Origin: Symbiodinium natans
Lineage: Eukaryota > Sar > Dinophyceae > Suessiales > Symbiodiniaceae
Direction: 5' to 3'
NCBI GenBank assembly: GCA_905221605.1
Contig: CAJNDS010002395.1
Location: forward strand, 319,001-383,000
DNA: 64,000 nucleotides
The position numbers were made by a program, and so were the translations under genes. The notes under the pieces are model-generated. The model worked only from the letters and a program-made list of their open reading frames with translations. It searched no databases and was not told the DNA's origin. Every line of letters begins with the position of its first letter. Positions within the stretch are counted from its first letter, which is position 1. Below are positions 57,675 through 64,000 of this stretch, one piece after another.

Positions 57675-57959
57675 ATGGTACCGGGTTCACACGGTCGTCA
57701 GTGGCGTCCTCCCCCACCTCCTCCTCCGGCACAACGATCTGCTGGACCACAGCCGGCACCGATGGCGCCTCACCAACCTACATGGCAGCTGACGGACACG
57801 CATGGAGCCCCATCCAAACTTCAAGAAGTACCTGCTCAGCAAATATACCAAAGACAAGATGTTCCACCGCCAAGCCCAACCTCCTCACAGCCAACAACCT
57901 CGCCCTCCAGCTCCTCGCCCGCAACGCCCCATCAGATCGTAGCACTTAACATTGGTTAA
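57675..57959 (+). CDS. Pro-rich small ORF, possibly truncated retroelement ORF
   Basis: 94 codons from an ATG (MVPGSHGRQWRPPPPPPP) to a stop, very rich in Pro, Gln, Ser and Thr. It is the only plus-strand ORF with a plausible leader in the window. The composition suits the disordered start of a retroelement gag-like or LINE ORF1 protein, cut off where AAGCCCC-type repeats and CAAT-rich DNA begin. No domain is recognisable, and it may not be translated. Confidence 0.3.
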   Translation: MVPGSHGRQWRPPPPPPPAQRSAGPQPAPMAPHQPTWQLTDTHGAPSKLQEVPAQQIYQRQDVPPPSPTSSQPTTSPSSSSPATPHQIVALNIG

Positions 57960-57974
57960 CATCTCAACGCGACC

Positions 57975-58116
57975 CATAAGGGGGGCTTAAGCCCTTTAAG
58001 CCCCAGGCCCCTTTAAAGGGGTTCCTGCAAAGGGTTCCTTCCGGGGGGAGGGGAGAAGGGCAAAGAGTCAAAGCCCTTAAGCCCCCCCTTAAGCCCCCCT
58101 TAAGCCCCCCCTTAAT
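57975..58116. repeat. TTAAGCCCC repeats and palindromic purine/pyrimidine runs
   Basis: Repeated CTTAAGCCCC(CC) units, both as (C)TTAAGCCC and within a CCCCTTTAAAGGGG palindrome. It marks the left edge of the CAAT-rich region. Confidence 0.8.
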
Positions 58117-58724
58117 GAAATTTTACAAAAGCGAAATCGTCTACTCAATCAGGTGATCTCAGAACTGCTCAATTCAATCAAGCACAATCACAAGCACCAA
58201 CTCTGCTGTGTGATGCAATCACTCGAGCTCAATGTTTTCCGACTTGAGCCAAAGTTGATCCAGCAATCCTCTGGTGACCAATGCATCTCTGTGTGGATAC
58301 AAAGGTGATCTGACCAATCATCCTAACACGGTCCCTCGAATTCGCAATTCATTGCAAATTCGCATCAGGTCAGATTCTCGAAACAATTCAAAACTCCATC
58401 CAAAAGAATATACATCAGCATCATTCAGTCAAAAGAAGCAACAATAAGACACGACTCAACTGCTCAGGCTCAAATCTCTTTTGCACTTCGGAACTGCAAT
58501 GTAAATCTGCAAGAATCCGGCTCAAAAGACTGTACAATGCCACGTGGAAGCAACATCACGCAGTGACGTGTGGCAGTACACCGCAGCTGAGAACGATCAA
58601 CCATCGATTCCGCCAATTCCAGTCAATATATTGCTCGAGGCAATTCTGAGATCCAGAAAACGCAGCGTACGACGTCGAATGCCAATCAGCAGCTCATCAA
58701 AACTGTTGCACTCAGGCAATGCAC

Positions 58725-59975
58725 CTAGCCAATAGTGACATGGCTGCCATTCGGGACCACAATGGTCGTGCCAATGGTTGGCACCGCTTCAGGCACCGAA
58801 CCACGATGCTCCAATGGGCGACTGGCTGTGCCGCCAATCTCCACCTCGTTCATGTCATCATCAATGCCGCACATCGAGAAGACATCCCTCAATGCCTTCG
58901 GATAGGCAATGGAGCGCGTAAAGCCCATCTGGAAGCCAATCGGGTTCGCAATGGCATCCTGGTGGATTGCCCATGCAAGGTCCAATACCGTGCATCCCAA
59001 TTCCACCACAAAAGCCAGGTCCCGTTGCAATGGCGACAATGCGAAGTCGGTCGCCACCATGAGCGTCGTGGCAGGCACATACGACTGGTTATGCCAATTG
59101 CTCAACCCCCCGGTGAAGCTGGGGTTCTTGGCAATTGGGGCCATGAAGGCCTTTGTCGGCCGAAAGAAGACCAATGCCGCAGCCTCCTGCCAATGGGCCT
59201 CCAAGTGGGTCTGCCTGACCCAATGGGCGAGCTTCGCCACGGCTCCTTCAATTGAGAAGGCGATGTTCAGCTGGCGGCATGGGAGACAATCCCAGTCCAG
59301 CTCAATGTCTCCCTCAGCATCATCGGTATCCATGCCCACCAATGTCCGAACCAGACTCAAAGGCAAACAGACAATTGCCCACAAATTGGACAATGTCTCG
59401 TCGTATCGTCCAGCTCCCAATGCCTTCACCAGGGTCGTCTGCTGAACCAATGCCTTGATCCAATCCATGTGGGGCAAAGCAGTGTAGGAGCCAATGGCCG
59501 TCGAAAGATCCACCGCTTCACCAATGGCCGCCGCGCAGCGCTCAATGAGCATCTTGACCTTTAGGCTCATGCTGCACCAATGGTCGTTGCCAGTTGGCAA
59601 TGGTGCCGTCGCAAACCGGCAATTCAGGACGCGCAGTGGGTCCAATGCCAGCTGTGGAATCTGGCGTGTCCGAGCCACCAATGCGGAGGTGACGCGATCG
59701 ATCAAGATTTCGAGACGCGCCAACAATTCCGCCAAGGCCAATACGCCAGTCTCTTGCGGGTGAGCTCCAATGAGCGACAGCGTGATCTCTTCCTCCAATG
59801 GGAGGGCATTCACAATGGAGGCCAATAGGGTCCAGAGCAAGGCCTCCGGTCCGAATTGGCCAATGGCCAGCGTGACCAATCGCTCAAGATTGGCCAATGC
59901 CGTCTTCCTGAGCTCAATCCCAACACCTTGGGACGACACAATGCCGCAACTGTGCTCAATTGCAGCGTTGTCCAT
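58725..59975 (-). CDS. Unrecognised 416-aa ORF
   Basis: Long minus-strand frame from the ATG at 59975 (MDNAAIEHSCGIV) to a stop at 58725; an in-frame TTG at 60011 lies upstream. It is rich in Ala, Leu, Ile and Thr with evenly spread charged residues and looks like a globular alpha-helical protein; no signal peptide, membrane segment or known motif is evident. It lies downstream of the copia-like pol gene on the same strand, 0.5 kb past the presumed polypurine tract. It could be a host gene, a captured gene, or a frame kept open by the CAAT (ATTG on the coding strand) bias. Many Ile (ATT) and Leu (TTG) codons come from that word, in more than one frame. Confidence 0.4.
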   Translation of the reverse strand: MDNAAIEHSCGIVSSQGVGIELRKTALANLERLVTLAIGQFGPEALLWTLLASIVNALPLEEEITLSLIGAHPQETGVLALAELLARLEILIDRVTSALVARTRQIPQLALDPLRVLNCRFATAPLPTGNDHWCSMSLKVKMLIERCAAAIGEAVDLSTAIGSYTALPHMDWIKALVQQTTLVKALGAGRYDETLSNLWAIVCLPLSLVRTLVGMDTDDAEGDIELDWDCLPCRQLNIAFSIEGAVAKLAHWVRQTHLEAHWQEAAALVFFRPTKAFMAPIAKNPSFTGGLSNWHNQSYVPATTLMVATDFALSPLQRDLAFVVELGCTVLDLAWAIHQDAIANPIGFQMGFTRSIAYPKALRDVFSMCGIDDDMNEVEIGGTASRPLEHRGSVPEAVPTIGTTIVVPNGSHVTIG

Positions 59976-60503
59976 GGCTGCAATGGGGCTTCGGAGGTGC
60001 AAAATGCCCAACTGAATGCTCTCGTGACTGCAATCACAGCAAAGAATTCAACAAAACAAATTCTCAAAAGGCACTTCCGAGATCACAATTCACCTAAAAG
60101 GAAAATCGGAAAATCCTAAAGGAGAAAATAAAATACTGGGAAAACTTGAAAGAAGCAATCTATGTACAATGTGCTAGTTAGAGAGGTTCTACTCTAAACA
60201 CTATGCTGCTGTACAATGCGTTGTTGCGTGTGGTCAATGTGTTGTTGCTTGCAAGGGCGAGTTTTCGTTGTGCAATGGGTGCTGACGCATGCAATCTTTT
60301 GTTTGTAGCCTGGGCATGGCGTATGCGAAGCAATGTAAGGAATCAAAACGCGAAACCAATACATGTCCCCATGTGACACAAGCATCAATGCAGACAATGT
60401 TTGTCAATGCCAATGCTCTTCTTCTTCTCTCTCTCGGTCCCTCAGTCAGAACATGTAACATGTGAAGACTGAACATGCAATGCCAAAAGGAACATGTGAA
60501 ACA

Positions 60504-60514
60504 TTTTTTTTTTT
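60504..60514 (-). other. Presumed polypurine tract and 3' LTR start
   Basis: On the minus strand an A11 run, 32 nt after the pol stop codon, is followed directly by TGTTTCACATG. A purine run followed by TG is what one expects at the start of a 3' LTR. The LTR end and the 5' LTR cannot be checked because the element runs off the window. Confidence 0.35.
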
Positions 60515-60545
60515 AAGGGTAAGTGAAACGACGCCAGTGCTTCAG

Positions 60546-63500
60546 TCACAATCGGAAGTCGTTGCGGATCAATCCTAAGCGATTCAACAGAGACTGCAAT
60601 GTCTCCGTGGACACATACTTCGTGAGGAGATCAGCACAGTTATCCTTTGTGCCAATCTTGCACACTCGCAGCATGCCTGCGTCAATCAGATTCTGCATGT
60701 ACAGATACCTAAGCTCAACGTGTTTTGTACGCTTGCCAGTTCCAAACCGTGAGGCAATAGACTTTCCAGCCGTGCTATCCGTGTGAACAGTAATGCGCAC
60801 CTTGCGCGCAAATTCTGCTTCAAGGATGATCGACTTTACGTACAAAGCTTCGTTAATGCCTTGGCCAATAGCATACAGTTCTGCTTCGCCGGAAGACAGT
60901 GCTACGGTAGCTTGTGTGCGAGATGTGTGCACTATGGGTGAGCCTAGCAATTGCACCGTGCTTCCGCTCGTCGACTTTCTTGTCTTCGAGCAACCGGCCC
61001 AATCACTGTCGACAAAGCAAACGAGCTCCAGGCTCGATTTCCAGTCTGTCAGCATATGAGTCGGGCGCAATCTAAGCACCGTGTGCCGAGTACCATTCAG
61101 ATACCTCAGCAAATGCTTCAGCTTAGCGAGGCTCTCCAATGTGGGTCCTTTCACATCACGACTGAGCTCCTTCACTGCATAGGAACAATCAGGCCTTACA
61201 AACGCTAGCCAAAGCAATTTTCCAACTGCTGTGCGGAACTTCGAATGCTCCTCTTTGTCAAGCGGGGTGTCAGAATCTTGAACTCTCTTCAGGGCTGAGG
61301 AGCCTGTTGTGTTCACAATGTTCGAGCTAGAGTTCATGCTATAAAGCTTCAGAATCTCTTCAATGTACTGTTGAGACATGAGGATGTCGATGGAATCTCC
61401 GTTATGGCGCAGTTTCCGTCCTAGAAAGGAATGCTCGCTCCCTGCTTCCAATCGTCCAGTGATCTTCACAAGAAGTTCTTTGTTGAGAGAATCAATGAAA
61501 GCTTTGGACTGTTCGGGGTCTCCTACAATCATCAAATCATCAACATACGCCAAAACATAGAGCTGTTTCGAAGAGTGACAATACAAGTTGCTATCGGACT
61601 TGCAACGTCGGAATCCCAGCTTTTGCATAGTCTTAGCAAAATGTTCTTGCCACAATCGTGGACTCTGCTTGAGTCCATACATAGCCCTGTTGAGTTTCCA
61701 CAGACAATTTCTCGTTGGATAGTACTCTGCAGGAGGAACGACGAAAATCTCTTCATCTGCGCCAATAGCGGCGTGAAGAAATGCGGTTGAGATATCTGCA
61801 AGGCTGATAGACCAATTGCGAGCTAAGGCCATGACAAGAAGCAATCTCATCGTCACAAGCGAAGGCGTGCTTGCAAACAATGAATCTGTGTCTAGCTTCG
61901 TCGCATCTTGGTAACAACCTTGAACGACCAATCTCATTCGCAATTCCGTGTCCGTCTTCCATCTTTTCACCCAACGAACTCCAATGGCATTGCTGATTTG
62001 CTCTTCTGTGCATTTTTCAATTGCAACCTCAGTGTACACGTTGAAATCCTTCATGGAGCCCATTTCGTGGTCCATTCCTTTCTTTTGGGCCAATTCAGGG
62101 TATTCACGCGTGATGTCCCAAATGACAGGTTCAGTGAGCTTCAATTCAGTGCGATACTCATCTTCATCGTAGTTGACATGAACTGGAACCTCAACGCCAT
62201 CCTTGGTGATAGCCTTGTTTACTCCTACAGTAGCACCAATCAGCTGCATGACTGCAGCAATCTTCCTAGACTTTGGTGACGGTTCTGCTACAGGAGCCTC
62301 AGGGTCAATGCGAAGAGACTTAGCTGCTCTCTCGTCTTCCGCATCTTCAGCGGGCCTTACAATTCCTGCGGAGGAAGATGCAGGTTGTTCAGCAATTGAC
62401 GTGTCAGCTCTTCTCTCTGGCATGTCTTCAAGTTGCAATGGCTCTGTTTTGAGGGTCTCGGTCCTGACAACTTCTTTGGGCTCTACAGGCGGTGTCAATC
62501 CCGGAGGGTCTCGAACCTTTCCTATTACAGTCAGCGACTTAGGCAATACAAACTCGGTAGTGTGTTCGCCATCAGTCTTGGGCTTCCAAGGAAGAGCCTT
62601 GAGTCCATTGACAATGTCGGGCTGCCAATGCTGAGAAGGAGGAGTCCTTCTGACTGTTCTGACCTTAGTCACTCCTTCGTCAGTGGCAACAATGATCTCA
62701 TCTGCCTCAGTGTCTCTTACTAGCCACAATGCTGACTTCCAAGGGATATCGGCTTTTCTAACCGCGTGACCACCAATCACTTTGGCATGAACAACCTCTG
62801 CAAACTGACACAATCCACCTTCATAGTTTCGGTTCCATCGTCTGTAATAAGACGTACATCCGTCAGAATGAACAAGGTATCGGTTCAACAGCCATTGTGC
62901 ATGCTTCAATGCCCAGGGGTACAGAACATGATCTGAAGTGATCTGAATGTTCAAGTTTTGCTCAACTTGGGCAATCAAAGTGCGAACTTGGCCATACAAT
63001 GTCCTTTGCATCTGACCTACCGAACCACTACTTTGTGGGTGTGATTTGGGCGCAGCACGAAGACTCAATCCACCTAGTTCAGCGCAGACTCTTTGGCAGA
63101 CATTCTTCAATGGGGATTCTTGGTCATACTGCAGAATGCCAAAAGTTCTTCCGCACTCGTAGATGAATTTCTTCAATTCGGCTACTGCATAGTTGTTCTC
63201 ACCTTTTGAGGGAACAATCACAGCCATGCCTAAACCAGTCTGAACATCACAAGCTGACAAGATCTTTCTCAATGGGAGATCTGGATGTGTAGCTTGGAAG
63301 CAATAGTCAACCTGAATCACAGGCTGCCTATCTGACTGCTTCTTTGCAGGACCATGACGACCTTTCGACTTGACACAATGAGGACACCAATCTCTGAAAG
63401 GCAAATGTGTCAATTCATGTTGGGCTCTTTCTGTGGCTGAGGGTTCACCAGGAACCTTCAATCCCTTGGCAACTCTAGCATGTTTGTCATCAGTGTCCTG

Positions 63501-64000
63501 AATGGGCCTTCCTACCTCAATAGGCACCGACGCGAAGACAACAAAGCCTCTCCAAACATGATACAATTCTCGCCTAGGATCTTCCTTAGGTTCCGTTTCA
63601 ACACCATCAGGATCAAGCATGGTGCACCACAGGTCTTCAATCTCTGAGCCGTTCAACTCAGGGAACTGCGATTCCACAATGTATGTGTAACGCTCAGCAG
63701 TAAGCAAATCACCTAGACTCTGTTCAGCAATTGGGGAAGGCTCATCATCCGGGTGCACAGTATCTGTGCGTTTCTGATGAACCATACGAACCCAATAGTT
63801 TGGTAACTGAAGCCAATAGTCGGTGGTTCGCTCTTTGTTTGTTGTCGAATCGAGAGTGTGATAGAGCCGCACCAAATCTTCACGCATTTTCGCATTGAAC
63901 TCGCCAATCGATCGAAGTCTTCTGAGAATAGCAATCTCGCTGTCTCTAAGCTGCGACTCTCCGCGAGACACTTGTTCCAATGTCGAGGGGGCAGGACGAG
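60546..64000 (-). mobile_element. Copia-like (Ty1/copia) pol polyprotein, open at window edge
   Basis: About 1,150 codons without a stop: integrase, reverse transcriptase and RNase H, the copia order. An HHCC-like zinc motif (HELTHLPFRDWCPHC, near 63380) precedes the integrase core (VDYCF near 63310; LQYDQESP near 63130). Then come a Pro/Glu-rich linker, the RT palm (YVDDLMIVG near 61540) and RNase H with its acidic residues (VDSDWAG, SSGEAELYA, HTDSTAG). The integrase position where GxVE is expected reads GSVGQMQ, so the catalytic Glu seems absent. No gag or protease is in the window; the frame is open to position 64000, and the codon at 63980 is TTG, not a start. The long intact frame suggests a fairly recent insertion. 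Confidence 0.92.

Larger units (their letters stand above)
58140..60540. other. One-strand CAAT-enriched region
   Basis: In the lines from 58681 to 59580 the plus strand has about 34 CAAT words, roughly one per 27 nt, against an expectation near one per 256, and only a handful of ATTG. The excess starts near 58140 and continues at a lower level through the copia-like pol gene. Confidence 0.75.

Overview
The window is nuclear DNA of a photosynthetic dinoflagellate, most likely of the Symbiodiniaceae/Suessiales type. The evidence is two tandem genes for the soluble peridinin-chlorophyll a-binding protein (PCP), an LHC-type chlorophyll a-c/peridinin antenna gene, introns with GC and GA donors beside GT, a relic of the dinoflagellate spliced leader, TTTAGGG-type repeats and a copia-like retroelement. 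Every gene I can support is read from the minus strand, so the window looks like one unidirectional block.

Right-to-left transcription, listed by rising coordinate: (1) 0.35-1.9 kb, an antenna (LHC) gene split into 26-54 nt exons and truncated by the window edge; (2) 3.0-6.4 kb, two PCP genes in a 1,961-bp tandem repeat, identical in protein; (3) 6.9-7.55 kb, an AT-rich island; (4) 11.06-12.85 kb, an intronless leucine-rich-repeat gene with a degenerate spliced-leader relic upstream, which looks like a processed retrogene; (5) 14.7-14.96 kb, an interstitial telomere-like array held between perfect 42-bp direct repeats; (6) 15.6-24.97 kb, a DDX3/Ded1-type DEAD-box RNA helicase in at least 29 micro-exons averaging about 50 nt, most with GC donors; (7) 25.4-33.7 kb, orphan micro-exon candidates and a polytopic membrane protein; (8) 34.8-37.4 kb, an ankyrin-containing gene; (9) 38.4-39.3 kb, a CruF/DUF422-like membrane protein; (10) 42.5-57.1 kb, repeat-rich DNA with tandem units of about 1.02 kb and 613 bp and a 62-nt module bounded by inverted repeats; (11) 57.3-64 kb, retroelement territory with a copia-like pol gene open at the right edge, an unrecognised 416-aa ORF, and a marked one-strand excess of the word CAAT.

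Functionally, PCP and the LHC protein are the water-soluble and membrane-bound peridinin antennae of photosynthesis, and the CruF-like protein belongs to a carotenoid-modifying family, so light harvesting is a theme of the left and middle of the window. The helicase and LRR genes are general cellular functions. The most unusual property is the coexistence of three gene designs: extreme micro-exon genes, tandem few-intron genes and an intronless gene with a spliced-leader relic. Much DNA between the genes shows nothing I can support. Exon boundaries were placed by eye, using family alignment and reading frame, and have not been tested against transcripts.
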